DNA of 64,000 bases from Nocardia sp. (lineage in GTDB: Bacteria; Actinomycetota; Actinomycetes; Mycobacteriales; Mycobacteriaceae), in the NCBI RefSeq assembly GCF_025465275.1, contig NZ_JAODNK010000001.1, positions 17,450 through 81,449 of the forward strand, written 5' to 3'. How positions within the stretch are numbered: the first letter of the stretch is position 1; every line of letters begins with the position of its first letter. Position numbers and translations under genes: made by a program. Shown in pieces: positions 8,333 to 17,588 of the stretch. The notes beneath the pieces were generated by a model. It was given only the letters and a program-made list of their open reading frames with translations, had not been told where the DNA came from and did not search any database.

Positions 8333-9076
8333 ATGTTTAACGACGAAGGTGGCACAGGCGTACCGATCCTGCTGTTGCATGGGCTGATGGGCAGCGCTCG
8401 TACCTGGCGAGGTCAGCTGGAGTGGCTGCGCGAGTTCGGGCATGTCTACACGTTCGACGCGGCCGGGCACGGCCGCCCCGCACCGGACGTACCGACCACC
8501 GAGGCGTTTGTCGCGGACCTGGCGGCCGCCACCGCGCAGATCACCGAACCCATGGTGGTGATCGGGCATTCGATGGGCGGACTGCACGCGTGGATGTTCG
8601 CCGCCGCGCATCCGGATCGGGTGCGCGCCCTCGTGATCGAGGATATGGCCCCGGACTTCCAAGGCCGCACCGCCGAACACTGGGCCGCGGTGATCGGGGC
8701 CTGGCCGCAGCCGTTCCCGAATGATGCCGCGGTACTGGAGTTCTTCGGCCCGGTGGCGGGCCGGTACTTCCTCGACTCGTTCACGCACGGCCCGGACGGC
8801 TATCGCCTGCACGGCGAGGTGGCCACCTTCCGTGATATCTCGGAGGAGTGGGGCACTCGGGATTTCTGGAGTCAGTGGCAGTCGATCACCGCCCCGGCCT
8901 TGCTCATCGAGGGCGAATACACCATCACTCCGCCCGGTCAGATGCGGCGGATGGCCGAGCTGCATCCGAATGCCCGCCATGTCGTGATCGCGGCGGCGGG
9001 CCACCTCGTGCACGACGATCAACCCGCCGCCTACCGGGCCGAAGTCGAAGATTTCCTGCGCCGGGCACTTGTTTGA
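8333..9076 (+). CDS. Alpha/beta hydrolase (Rv3591c-like)
   Basis: This 247-residue alpha/beta-hydrolase-fold enzyme starts directly with the first strand (PILLLHGLMGS, an HG oxyanion motif). The nucleophile elbow GHSMGG has Ser80; the catalytic histidine is in AAAGHLVHDDQP near residue 225, and the acid is probably Glu in LLIEGEYT. A cap region lies between about 115 and 190. ATG 8333 was chosen because it is the first start within the correct frame that does not run into the divergent mhuD gene. Its place next to mhuD matches mycobacterial synteny. The substrate is unknown. Confidence 0.9.
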   Translation: MFNDEGGTGVPILLLHGLMGSARTWRGQLEWLREFGHVYTFDAAGHGRPAPDVPTTEAFVADLAAATAQITEPMVVIGHSMGGLHAWMFAAAHPDRVRALVIEDMAPDFQGRTAEHWAAVIGAWPQPFPNDAAVLEFFGPVAGRYFLDSFTHGPDGYRLHGEVATFRDISEEWGTRDFWSQWQSITAPALLIEGEYTITPPGQMRRMAELHPNARHVVIAAAGHLVHDDQPAAYRAEVEDFLRRALV

Positions 9077-9154
9077 TGGCGGGTGCCTTCAGTCTCCGAA
9101 CCGGCGCATCGTATGCTCGGCTCGCACGCAACCCGGAATGAATGGTGACCAACG

Positions 9155-10324
9155 ATGATCGACTTCACGATTCCCGCCGAACTCGCCGCCGAACGCGATC
9201 GGGTACGCCAATTCGTCATCGACAAGATCGTCCCCTACGAGCGTGATCCGCGGCTGACCGCGCACGGCCCCACCGACGAACTCCGCCAGGAGCTGGTCGA
9301 ATTGGCGCGCGCTGAAAAGCTGCTGACCGTGCAGGCTCCCGTCGCCCTGGGCGGCCGCGGACTCACCCATATCGAGCAGGCCGTGCTCTACGAGGCGGCC
9401 GGCTGGTCCACCCTCGGCCCGGTCGCCATGAACTGCGCCGCACCCGACGAGGGCAATATGTTCCTGCTCTCCAAGGTCGCGAACCAGGAGCAGACCGAGC
9501 GCTTTCTGCAGCCGGTCATCGACGGCCACCAGCGTTCGGTCTTCGCCATGACCGAACCCGACGGCGCGGGCAGCGACCCCAACCAGCTCACCACCGCCGC
9601 CACCTTCGACGGCGAGAACTTCACGATCAACGGCCGCAAATGGCTGATCACCGGCGCCGACGGCGCGAAAACGTGGATCATCATGGCGCGCTTGGCCGAT
9701 AACCCGCACCTGCCCGCGGGCCCGACCCTGTTTCTCTGCGACGGCGACGCGCCCGGCATCGTCATCGAACGCATCATGAACACCATGGACCGCAATTACG
9801 TCGGCGGCCATGCGGTGGTGCGCTTCGAAAACCTGGTGCTGCCCAGGGAATCCGTGCTCGGCGAGACCGGTCAGGCCCTGCGGTACGCCCAATTGCGGCT
9901 CGCCCCGGCCCGTCTCACGCACTGCATGCGCTGGCTGGGCGCGGCCGAGCGCGCACAGTCCATCGCCATCGACTACGCCAAGACCCGCACCGCCTTCGGC
10001 AAGCCGATCGGCGAGCACCAGGGCGTGTCGTTCATGCTGGCGGACAATGAGATCGCGCTGCACCAGTGCCGCCTCACCATTTGGCACGCCTGCTGGCTGA
10101 TGGATCAGGGCGAGAAGGCCCGGCACGAGAGTTCCATCGCCAAATCGTTCGTCTCGGAGGAACTGTTCAAGGTCACCGACCGCTGCGTACAGGTGCTCGG
10201 CGGCATCGGCATCAGCGATGAGACCGTGGTGGAGATGATCTTCCGCGATATGCGCGCCTTCCGTCTCTACGACGGCCCGACCGAGGTGCACAAGTACGCC
10301 ATCGGACGCCAGATACTCCGTTGA
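9155..10324 (+). CDS. Acyl-CoA dehydrogenase family protein
   Basis: This 389-residue flavoprotein has the three ACAD domains. The N-terminal helical domain begins MIDFTIPAELAAERDRVRQFV. The middle beta domain holds FAMTEPDGAGSDPNQL and the W-L-I-TGADGA flavin-binding stretch. The C-terminal helical domain has AFGKPIGEHQGVSFMLAD and ends YDGPTEVHKYAIGRQIL. It would oxidise an acyl-CoA to the enoyl-CoA and pass electrons to ETF. The ATG at 9155 lies 78 bp after the hydrolase stop, so co-transcription is possible. The exact acyl chain is not predictable. A repeat element with a hairpin follows the stop. Confidence 0.93.
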   Translation: MIDFTIPAELAAERDRVRQFVIDKIVPYERDPRLTAHGPTDELRQELVELARAEKLLTVQAPVALGGRGLTHIEQAVLYEAAGWSTLGPVAMNCAAPDEGNMFLLSKVANQEQTERFLQPVIDGHQRSVFAMTEPDGAGSDPNQLTTAATFDGENFTINGRKWLITGADGAKTWIIMARLADNPHLPAGPTLFLCDGDAPGIVIERIMNTMDRNYVGGHAVVRFENLVLPRESVLGETGQALRYAQLRLAPARLTHCMRWLGAAERAQSIAIDYAKTRTAFGKPIGEHQGVSFMLADNEIALHQCRLTIWHACWLMDQGEKARHESSIAKSFVSEELFKVTDRCVQVLGGIGISDETVVEMIFRDMRAFRLYDGPTEVHKYAIGRQILR

Positions 10325-10360
10325 TTTGCTGTATTTTCTGCCTCCGCTTCGCTGCGGCGG

Positions 10361-10440
10361 GTTCGCGGCCCCCGTTGTCTCGTTCTTCCCTCCTTCCGCT
10401 CCTCCGCTCCACTCAGTCCAGAACGAGACGGGCCGCGAAC
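10361..10440. repeat. Interspersed palindromic repeat, copy 1 (hairpin after the acyl-CoA dehydrogenase gene)
   Basis: The left arm (10361-10385, starting GTTCGCGGCC and ending TCTCGTTC) is the reverse complement of the right arm GAACGAGACGGGCCGCGAAC (10421-10440) apart from a few extra bases. Between them is a pyrimidine-rich loop of CTTCCCTCC/CTCCGCTCC type. A second copy with the same design follows lpqE at 17241-17351. The position just after a stop codon suggests use as a terminator. Confidence 0.8.
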
Positions 10441-10544
10441 TTGGGGTGGATCAGATCGAGACGGGCCGCGAACTTGGGGTGGATCAGATCGAGACGGGGC
10501 CGCGAACATGGGGTGGATCAGATCGAGACGGGGCCGCGAACATG
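10425..10544. repeat. Tandem 33/34-bp direct repeat before the enoyl-CoA hydratase gene
   Basis: Three full units and one partial unit start GAGACGGG and contain CCGCGAAC and GGGGTGGATCAGATC: 10425-10457 and 10458-10490 (33 bp, identical), 10491-10524 (34 bp, one extra G and CTTG changed to CATG), and 10525-10544 (partial). The units contain no spacers, so this is not a CRISPR. They extend the right arm of the palindromic element. Confidence 0.9.
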
Positions 10545-10601
10545 AGGGAACCGCTGTGTAATCGGGTCGGGCGAGGCGCCCTCTGCGTTTAGGATTCGGT
10601 C

Positions 10602-11414
10602 ATGAGTTCGGAACTGCATGTGGACGTGTCCGACGGGGTCGCTGTGCTCACGCTCAACCGGCCTGCTCAGCAGAACGCGCTCACGCCGAAGATGGCGGCG
10701 GCGCTGGGTGCGGCGCTACGGCGCTGCGATACCGAGGATGCGATCGGCGCGGTCGTCATCACCGGCACGCCGCCCGCATTCTGCGCGGGCGCGGATCTGT
10801 CGCTGAAGTCCGGCGAGGTGAACGGCCTCATCGATCCGCCGCCCTTCCGCATTCGCAAACCGGTCATTGCCGCGGTGAACGGGCATGCGGTGGGCATCGG
10901 CCTGGAAATCGCGCTGCAGTGCGATCTGCGGTACGTGGCGCGTGATGCGGTGTACGGCCTGAACCAGGTCCGCCGCGGTGCGATCGCGGGCGGCTACGCG
11001 CACTGGACGCTGCCCCGGCTGGTCGGCAATGCCAATGCCGCCGACCTGCTGCTCACCGGCCGTACCTTCGACGGTGAAGAGGCACAGGTCCTCGGTGTGG
11101 CCAATTCCTGCCTGCCCGCCAGCGAGGTGTTGCCGACCGCGCTCGCGGTGGCGCACGACATCGCGCACGGCTCCGCGCCGCTGCCGGTGGCGCTGTCCAA
11201 GCGACTGCTCTGGGAAGCGCCCGCCATGACCCCGGAAACGGTGGGCCGCCTGGAAACCGAACTCAACGACTATGTCGCCAAGAGTGCTGACGGCGGCGAG
11301 GGTGTGGCTGCGCTCAAGGACCGCAGGCCGCCGAAGTGGACCGGCAGCGTCAGCTCCGAATGGCCCGCCTGGGACGCCGTCACCGGCAGTGCGCCCCGCC
11401 CCGGACTGGATTGA
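10602..11414 (+). CDS. Enoyl-CoA hydratase/isomerase family protein
   Basis: This 270-residue crotonase-fold protein probably hydrates or isomerises an enoyl-CoA. The N-terminal strand VAVLTLNRPAQQNALTP, the first oxyanion-hole segment AFCAGADLS (near residue 65) and the second, VNGHAVGIGLEIALQCDLRYV (near 93), are all clear. Catalytic glutamates at the usual hydratase sites are not obvious: the GxGxE region reads AVYGLNQVRRGAI, so activity may differ from a classical hydratase. The ATG at 10602 follows a weak ribosome site (TAGGATTCGG). The 277-bp gap before it is filled by repeats. Confidence 0.9.
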   Translation: MSSELHVDVSDGVAVLTLNRPAQQNALTPKMAAALGAALRRCDTEDAIGAVVITGTPPAFCAGADLSLKSGEVNGLIDPPPFRIRKPVIAAVNGHAVGIGLEIALQCDLRYVARDAVYGLNQVRRGAIAGGYAHWTLPRLVGNANAADLLLTGRTFDGEEAQVLGVANSCLPASEVLPTALAVAHDIAHGSAPLPVALSKRLLWEAPAMTPETVGRLETELNDYVAKSADGGEGVAALKDRRPPKWTGSVSSEWPAWDAVTGSAPRPGLD

Positions 11415-11417
11415 GCC

Positions 11418-11696
11418 TCAAGCCCTTCCGCTGACCACCATCATCAGGAACAGGATTCCGAACAGGACCATGAATATGGTCCCGACGATCCCCAGCACGT
11501 AGCCGACCACCACCTGCACCCGCCCGCCGTACGCGCCCCCGGACGCCTCGATCTCGTTCAGCGCGCGCCGCCCCATGACCCAGGCCACCGGCCCCAGTGC
11601 GCCACAGCAGAACACGCTGAGCGCCCCCATGATCAACACCGCCGTCGCATACTCGTGCTCGGTGGGTGCGCCGATGGGCTGCTGAGGGATGACCAC
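11418..11696 (-). CDS. Small DUF4190-type membrane protein
   Basis: This 92-residue protein has two membrane helices (about residues 20-42 and 62-85) separated by the cytoplasmic segment VMGRRALNEIEASGG, which is characteristic of the DUF4190 family of actinobacterial membrane proteins. The start is a GTG at 11696. It converges with the enoyl-CoA hydratase gene, the two stop codons being only 3 bp apart. No function is known for the family. Confidence 0.8.
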   Translation of the reverse strand: MVIPQQPIGAPTEHEYATAVLIMGALSVFCCGALGPVAWVMGRRALNEIEASGGAYGGRVQVVVGYVLGIVGTIFMVLFGILFLMMVVSGRA

Positions 11697-11801
11697 CGCC
11701 TGATTTTACGTTCGGAGCGGCAGAATTGCCTTCGGACTCGCGGTGTTCGGTTGTGCGACACCGCTTCCGCGTGTCGTGATAAGCGAATCCGCGCAGGCCC
11801 G

Positions 11802-11842
11802 CCCCGAATCGCCTATCGGTTTGTGCCGGAGGCGATTCGGGG
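11802..11842 (-). terminator. Hairpin downstream of rlmB
   Basis: A 13-bp perfect stem (CCCCGAATCGCCT against AGGCGATTCGGGG) with a 15-nt loop lies 10 bp beyond the rlmB stop codon on the minus strand. Confidence 0.8.
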
Positions 11843-11852
11843 GCGGCCGGGC

Positions 11853-12836
11853 TCAGGCGCGGCGCTGGCGGGCGATGTCGGCGAGGACCACGCCGGCCGC
11901 CACCGAGGCATTGAGCGATTCGACCGGTCCGGCCATCGGAATGGAGATGATGGCGTCGCAGGTTTCGCGGACCAGACGGGACAGGCCTTTACCTTCGGAG
12001 CCGACCACGATGACAGTCGGTGTGCTGCCGTCGAATTCGTCCAGATGGGTGTCGCCGCCGGCGTCGAGGCCGACGATCTGGTAGCCCTCGTTCGCCCAAT
12101 CCTTCAGGGTGCGAGTGAGATTCGTGGCGCGAGCGACCGGCAGCCGAGCCGCGGCACCGGCGCTGGTGCGCCATGCGACCGCGGTGACGCTGGCACTGCG
12201 CCGCTGCGGGATGACCACGCCGTGACCGCCGAACGCCGACACCGAACGAATGACCGCACCCAGATTGCGCGGGTCGGAAATATTGTCGAGCGCCACCAGC
12301 AGGGCCGGCGTGCCGGAGGCCCGCACGCGCGCCACCATGTCGTCCGGATGCGCGTAGCGGTACGGCGGCACCTGCAGGGCGACGCCCTGGTGCATACCGT
12401 TGCGGCTCATCTTGTCCAGGTCGCTGCGCGGCACCTCGAGAATGGTGATGCCGGCGTCCGCGGCAATCTTCACCGATTCGGTGAGCCGGTCGTCGTTCTC
12501 GGTGCCGACCGCGACGTACAGCGCGGTGGCCGGAACCTCCGCGCGCAGGCACTCCACCACCGGGTTGCGGCCGAGTACCAGCTCCGGACCCTCGTTGTCC
12601 TTGCGACCGGCGATCGGACGGCTCGCATTGCGGGTGCGTGCGTCCGCGGCCGAGGTCTTCGCCTTCGCCGCCGCCTTGGCCCGCTTGGCCGCGGGATGCT
12701 TGGTGCGCTCGACCGCGGGCGGTGTCGCGCCCCGGCCCGCCAGACCGCGGGTGCGCTTGCCGCCGGAGCCGACGACGGCCCCCTTCTTGGTGCCGTCCTT
12801 GCGGGTCGCACCGCGTCGCTGCGAATTGCCTGCCAT
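11853..12836 (-). CDS. rlmB: 23S rRNA (guanosine-2'-O-)-methyltransferase RlmB, TrmH/SpoU family
   Basis: This 327-residue protein matches the TrmH/SpoU methyltransferase next to cysS1 in mycobacteria (Rv3579c). A basic, Ala/Lys-rich N-terminal tail (residues 1-80) precedes the substrate-binding domain ([23 protein letters not shown]) and the knotted catalytic domain. The three SpoU motifs are intact: [30 protein letters not shown] and [15 protein letters not shown]. It would 2'-O-methylate a guanosine in 23S rRNA using SAM. The gene follows cysS on the same strand after a 228-bp gap with short repeated GC palindromes. The start ATG 12836 gives the usual tail. Confidence 0.93.
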   Translation of the reverse strand: MAGNSQRRGATRKDGTKKGAVVGSGGKRTRGLAGRGATPPAVERTKHPAAKRAKAAAKAKTSAADARTRNASRPIAGRKDNEGPELVLGRNPVVECLRAEVPATALYVAVGTENDDRLTESVKIAADAGITILEVPRSDLDKMSRNGMHQGVALQVPPYRYAHPDDMVARVRASGTPALLVALDNISDPRNLGAVIRSVSAFGGHGVVIPQRRSASVTAVAWRTSAGAAARLPVARATNLTRTLKDWANEGYQIVGLDAGGDTHLDEFDGSTPTVIVVGSEGKGLSRLVRETCDAIISIPMAGPVESLNASVAAGVVLADIARQRRA

Positions 12837-13064
12837 TACTTCGCCTTCCGTATTACGCGGGAAACCCGCAGTCGGCCGGTCACGGGAGAACCCGCGCTCC
12901 GTCGATCATGCGGGAAACCTGCATCCGGTCGGCGCAGCGAACGGCTGCGCCCAAATATCTGTGCCACCCGAAGGCAGCGTGGCTGTCGGACCCGGCGGTC
13001 GGCCGCGTCGCGTCTCGCCTCGAGTATCTCGAGACCCTGTTCCGCCGGGAGTACCCGGCCGAAC

Positions 13065-14465
13065 TCAGCGTTCTTCCTTGGTCAACGACCATTCCGGGCC
13101 ACGGGGAGTATCGGTGACCTCGACTCCCGCCGCCTTCAGGCGATCGCGGACCGCGTCGGCCGCTGCCCAGTCCTTATCGGCCCGAGCCTGCTGCCGGCGC
13201 TCCAGTTCCGCGCCGATCAGCACATCCAGGGCCGCGACCGCGGTGGACGAATCGGCGGGTGCGGCCCAGTGCGGATCCAGCGGGTCCACGCCGAGAATGC
13301 CCAGCATGGTCCGGATCTGCCCGGCCAGCACGCGCGCGGTGTCCAGATCGCCCGCCTCCACGACCTTGTTGCCCTCGTGTACCAGCCGGTGAATTTCGGC
13401 CAGCGCCTTGGGAACTCCGAGATCGTCGTTCAGTGCGTCGGCGAAGGCCGGGGTCCAGGTCCCCGGGAGAATATCCCCGGTCCGCTCGGCCACCCGCTGC
13501 ACGAAGGCCTCGATCCGCTGGTAGGCGGCCGCGGCCTCGGTGAGCGCCTGATCGGAGTACTCGAGCATGGAGCGGTAGCTCACGCTGCCCAGGTAGTAGC
13601 GCAGCTCGACGGGCCGTATGCCCACCCGCTGCAGCACATTCGGAATGGACAGCACATTGCCCAGCGATTTGGACATCTTCTCGCCGCCCATGGTCACCCA
13701 GCCGTTGTGCAGCCAGTAGCGGGCGAACCCGTCCCCGGCCGCACGCGACTGCGCGATCTCGTTCTCATGGTGCGGGAAGATCAAATCCATTCCGCCGCAA
13801 TGGATATCGAATTCGGGGCCGAGGTAGAACTCGGCCATGGCGGAGCATTCCAGATGCCAGCCCGGACGCCCCGGACCCCACGGCGACGGCCAGCTCGGCT
13901 CACCGGGCTTGGCGGCCTTCCACAGCGTGAAATCGCGCAGATCCTTCTTGCCCTGCCCGAGGCTCTCGCCCTGGTGCACATCGTCGAGCCGGTGCCCGGA
14001 CAGCCTGCCGTAATCCGGGAAGCTCACCACGTCGAAATAGACATTGCCCTCGGACGGGTACGCGTGCCCGCGCTCGATAAGGCGCTCCATCATGCACACC
14101 ATCTGCGTGATGTGGCCGGTTGCGCGCGGTTCCGCGGACGGCGGCAGCACACCGAGTGTGTCGTAGGCGCGATCGAAGGCGCGCTCGTGCGTGGCAGCCC
14201 ATTCCCACCACGGGCGGCCGTGCTCGGCGGCCTTATTCAGAATCTTGTCGTCGATATCGGTGACGTTCCGGATGAAGGCCACGTCGGAACCATTGGCGCT
14301 CAACCAGCGTCGCAGCACGTCGAAGGCGACGCCGCTGCGCACATGTCCGATGTGGGGTTCGCCCTGCACGGTGGCGCCGCACAGGTACACCGAAGCGTGG
14401 CCGGGGACCAGCGGAATGAAATCACGCAGGGTCCGCGTCTCGGTGTCGAACAGGCGCAGAGTCAC
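13065..14465 (-). CDS. cysS: Cysteinyl-tRNA synthetase
   Basis: This 466-residue class I synthetase attaches cysteine to tRNA-Cys. The ATP-binding HIGH motif ([10 protein letters not shown]) and KMSKS motif ([11 protein letters not shown]) are both present, with zinc-binding residues around the first cysteine (VYLCGATVQ) and [15 protein letters not shown]. The C-terminal helical anticodon-binding region ends at [15 protein letters not shown] sequence. The start is a GTG at 14465. Mycobacteria keep the same order: ispD, ispF, cysS1, then the SpoU methyltransferase. There is an 84-bp gap from ispF, so it may be part of the carD operon. Confidence 0.96.
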   Translation of the reverse strand: MTLRLFDTETRTLRDFIPLVPGHASVYLCGATVQGEPHIGHVRSGVAFDVLRRWLSANGSDVAFIRNVTDIDDKILNKAAEHGRPWWEWAATHERAFDRAYDTLGVLPPSAEPRATGHITQMVCMMERLIERGHAYPSEGNVYFDVVSFPDYGRLSGHRLDDVHQGESLGQGKKDLRDFTLWKAAKPGEPSWPSPWGPGRPGWHLECSAMAEFYLGPEFDIHCGGMDLIFPHHENEIAQSRAAGDGFARYWLHNGWVTMGGEKMSKSLGNVLSIPNVLQRVGIRPVELRYYLGSVSYRSMLEYSDQALTEAAAAYQRIEAFVQRVAERTGDILPGTWTPAFADALNDDLGVPKALAEIHRLVHEGNKVVEAGDLDTARVLAGQIRTMLGILGVDPLDPHWAAPADSSTAVAALDVLIGAELERRQQARADKDWAAADAVRDRLKAAGVEVTDTPRGPEWSLTKEER

Positions 14466-14549
14466 GACCAGGCATCCTAGCTGTTGAGATATGGCGGAAG
14501 ACGGGCGGATACGGCATGGGGCAGCCGCGAAGGGAATTGCGGTGGCGGT

Positions 14550-15035
14550 TCAGGACCGACAACACAGCAGGGCGGTGGCAACCGACGCCACGCCTTCACC
14601 ACGGCCGGTGAGTCCCAGACCGTCGGTGGTGGTGCCGGAGACCGACACCGGTGCACCCAGAATCTCGCCCAGTACCTGTTGCGCCTCGGCGCGCCGCGGA
14701 CCGATCTTGGGCCGATTACCAATTACTTGTACAGCCGCATTGACAATTGTGAAGCCGGACTCATCCAGCAGCCGCCGTACTTCCTTCAGCATGGCCGCTC
14801 CGGACACGCCCTCCCATTCGGGACGACCGGTGCCGAACACCGCGCCGACATCGCCGAGACCGGCGGCCGACAATAGGGCATCACACAGGGCGTGAGCAGC
14901 GACATCGCCGTCGGAATGGCCTTCGCAACCACTATCGCCGTCGAACAGCAGACCCGCCATCCAGCAGGCGCGGCCGGGCGCGACGGGGTGCACATCGCTG
15001 CCGATGCCGACGCGCATGGCGGTGGGGTCGATCAT
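14550..15035 (-). CDS. ispF: 2-C-methyl-D-erythritol 2,4-cyclodiphosphate synthase
   Basis: This 161-residue trimeric enzyme carries out the fifth step of the MEP isoprenoid pathway, releasing CMP. The metal ligands are visible: Asp and His in GIGSDVHPV and His in [16 protein letters not shown]. Further family motifs include [15 protein letters not shown] and the C-terminal [18 protein letters not shown]. Its ATG overlaps the ispD stop (4 bp), so translation is coupled. Length is normal. Confidence 0.97.
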   Translation of the reverse strand: MIDPTAMRVGIGSDVHPVAPGRACWMAGLLFDGDSGCEGHSDGDVAAHALCDALLSAAGLGDVGAVFGTGRPEWEGVSGAAMLKEVRRLLDESGFTIVNAAVQVIGNRPKIGPRRAEAQQVLGEILGAPVSVSGTTTDGLGLTGRGEGVASVATALLCCRS

Positions 15036-15775
15036 GTGTTCGCCACCGCCTCCCGGTCCTGGTCACGCTGCTGCACGGGGACGGAAATCCCACCCTGTGC
15101 CACCAGTGTATTAGCGAGTACCAGGTCCAGGGGCGTGGTGATCTTGAAAGCCAGCGCATCGCCCGGCACCGTGCGCACAATGGCGCCCAGCAGCTCCACC
15201 AGGCCCGCATCATCGGTTGCCTGGGTACTGGTCGCATAGGCCGCGCGCAAAAGCTGCGCATCGAAGCCCTGCGGAGTTTGTATGGCGCGCAAAGTGGATC
15301 GATCGGGAGTTCCAGTGACCGCGCCTGTGGCATCGACGGATTTGATGGTGTCGGTGACAGGCAGAGCGGGCACCACAGCCAGCGCGCCCGCGCGCAGTTC
15401 GTCCACCACCCGCGTGATAAGCGCCGGCGGCGTGAGCGCACGGGCCGCGTCGTGAACGAGTACGAGAGTGGCGTCCGGGGCGGCGTCGAGACCTGCCCGG
15501 ACCGAATCGGTGCGCTCGGCTCCGCCGGGCACCACATGTACCGGAATTTCGGTGACCGGCAGGAGAGCGCGGGTCTCGTCGACCAACTCGGCGGGCACCA
15601 TCACCACAACCTCGTCGACGGACCCGGAGGCGATCAGCCCCTGCACTGCCAGTGCGAGCATGGGACTGCCGCCGACCGGAACGAATGCCTTCGGTTTGGA
15701 TTCACCGAGGCGCACGCCCATGCCAGCGGCAGGAACCAGCGCAACGACATGACTGTCGCCGTGCAATGCGTTCAC
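15032..15775 (-). CDS. ispD: 2-C-methyl-D-erythritol 4-phosphate cytidylyltransferase
   Basis: This 247-residue cytidylyltransferase forms CDP-methylerythritol in the MEP pathway. The CTP-binding signature near the N-terminus ([22 protein letters not shown]), [11 protein letters not shown] and [10 protein letters not shown] are all present. The start is a GTG at 15775, two bases after the carD stop, and the 3' end overlaps ispF by 4 bp. The carD-ispD-ispF unit is conserved in Corynebacteriales and links isoprenoid synthesis to the general transcription factor CarD. Confidence 0.96.
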   Translation of the reverse strand: MNALHGDSHVVALVPAAGMGVRLGESKPKAFVPVGGSPMLALAVQGLIASGSVDEVVVMVPAELVDETRALLPVTEIPVHVVPGGAERTDSVRAGLDAAPDATLVLVHDAARALTPPALITRVVDELRAGALAVVPALPVTDTIKSVDATGAVTGTPDRSTLRAIQTPQGFDAQLLRAAYATSTQATDDAGLVELLGAIVRTVPGDALAFKITTPLDLVLANTLVAQGGISVPVQQRDQDREAVANT

Positions 15776-15777
15776 GT

Positions 15778-16299
<522 letters not shown>

Positions 16300-16408
16300 A
16301 CATGCGACTCGGTAACGGCGCGATCAACGGTGCAGGTCAGGGCCACAACGAGCCAGCGGTGGGGGTTGACAACCGCCGAATCGTGTGCATCCTGTTGTGG
16401 CATAACGG

Positions 16409-16427
16409 GATACCGCTCAGCGGTATC
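16409..16427. promoter_or_regulatory. Perfect palindrome in the carD-lpqE intergenic region
   Basis: GATACCGC-TCA-GCGGTATC is an 8-bp perfect inverted repeat in the 304-bp region between the divergent carD and lpqE starts. The region also holds a GGTTGACAACC-type palindrome near 16365. Both could be operators. I do not recognise the regulator. Confidence 0.45.
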
Positions 16428-16570
16428 GGAACGCATATGCCATGCGGCTCTCCACATACGCGACTTTCCGTATACGCCGCCCCCTCGAGAGGCGTGGGAA
16501 AGCACGCATTACTCTTCATGACTACTACTCTGCATAGTGGAGTGAGCCCGGTCGACATGGAGGACAACCC

Positions 16571-17194
16571 GTGACTGCCCAGAAAGCCACCACAGCGTCG
16601 AAGGCGCGCCGGAGTGCCTTGACAGTTGCCGCACTCGCCGCGGGCGCGGTGCTCGCGCTGACGGGTTGCAGTGCCGGTCAGCTCGCGCAGACCTCGCGCG
16701 AGGTCGCGGCGGTCAATGGCAACAGCGCCGATGTCGGCAAGATCGCCCTGCGTGACGTGCGATTCCTGCTGCCGCAGTCGGAGGAGTACAACAACGCCAA
16801 GGGCGGCAAGGCCGTACTCGCCTTCAGCGCTGCCAACCTCGCCCAGGCCACGCCGGACGAGCTGGTCAGCGTCACCACCGATTTCGGTCAGGCGAAGATC
16901 AACGGCAAGGCCGATATCAAGGCCCAGACCACACTGGTCGCGAACTTCAGCAAGACGTCCACCACCACGACGCCCGCCGCGGCGCCGGCCGGTGACAAGC
17001 CCGCCGATCCGGATGCGCACCCGCTGCTCATCGAGGTCGACGGCCTGACCAAGGACATCACCCCGGGCCTCACCTACCCGGTCACCTTCATCTTCAAAGA
17101 GGGCGGCACCGTCGTACTGAACGTCCCGGTCGACGCCGGGCCGGACAACCCGCGCTCCGAGCCGGTTTCCGCCGACACCAAGTCCGGGCACTGA
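16571..17194 (+). CDS. lpqE: Lipoprotein LpqE
   Basis: This 207-residue lipoprotein corresponds to Rv3584 in order and sequence. The signal peptide (about residues 1-33) ends in the lipobox LTGC, so Cys33 is lipidated and the protein anchored outside the membrane. The mature part begins SAGQLAQTSREVAAVNG and is a beta-rich domain; a Thr/Ala/Pro-rich stretch separates two segments. A GTG at 16571 with upstream GGAGGACAACCC fixes the start. It is divergent from carD and followed by an interspersed repeat that doubles as a terminator. Its function is not known. Confidence 0.92.
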   Translation: MTAQKATTASKARRSALTVAALAAGAVLALTGCSAGQLAQTSREVAAVNGNSADVGKIALRDVRFLLPQSEEYNNAKGGKAVLAFSAANLAQATPDELVSVTTDFGQAKINGKADIKAQTTLVANFSKTSTTTTPAAAPAGDKPADPDAHPLLIEVDGLTKDITPGLTYPVTFIFKEGGTVVLNVPVDAGPDNPRSEPVSADTKSGH

Positions 17195-17588
17195 ATTTTC
17201 TGCCTCCGCTGAATTTTCTGCCTCCGCTGCGCTCCGGCGGGTTCGCGGCCCCCTTTGTCTCGGTCTTCCCTCCTCCGCTCCTCCGCTTCGCTCCCCCGCT
17301 CCAAGGCGCAGGTCTATGGAGCCGCAGTCCAGACCGAGACGGGCCGCGAACTTGGGGTGGTTGCACCGAGGCAGAGAACTAGGCTGAATCGAATTCGTTT
17401 GTCTCGCACCTCGCTTCGGATTTTCGAGGCGGGGTGCGGTCGTTTCTGGGGCGACCGGCGCTGTCGTGTGCGTTCTGGATGAGCCGGTATGGAGGCCGGG
17501 CGTGTCGTCGGCGGATGGGCGGCGAATTGGCGGTTATCGCTCGGTGCGGTGGGAGTTGTCTGTCGGAGTCCGTCACTAGGCTGCCCGC
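17195..17588. repeat. Intergenic region with interspersed palindromic repeat, copy 2
   Basis: The 394-bp gap between lpqE and radA starts with an 18-bp direct repeat (GAATTTTCTGCCTCCGCT at 17193-17210 and again at 17211-17228). It then carries a long inverted repeat, 17241-17265 against GACCGAGACGGGCCGCGAAC at 17332-17351, with a pyrimidine-rich loop. After the right arm comes CTTGGGGTGG, as in copy 1. From 17361 to 17588 I see no gene or clear motif; it should hold the radA promoter. Confidence 0.8.

Noticed and set aside
10425..10544. Possible CRISPR array
   Set aside because: The 33-bp units are contiguous with no variable spacers and there are no cas genes nearby.
11655..14480. A 941-codon open frame on the + strand opposite rlmB and cysS
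   Set aside because: It is the antisense of two well-identified genes, contains no domain, and has the Arg/Gly/Ala-rich composition of GC-rich shadow frames.
16366..16371. TTGACA as a -35 box for lpqE
   Set aside because: No acceptable -10 hexamer follows at 16-19 bp, so a promoter cannot be claimed.
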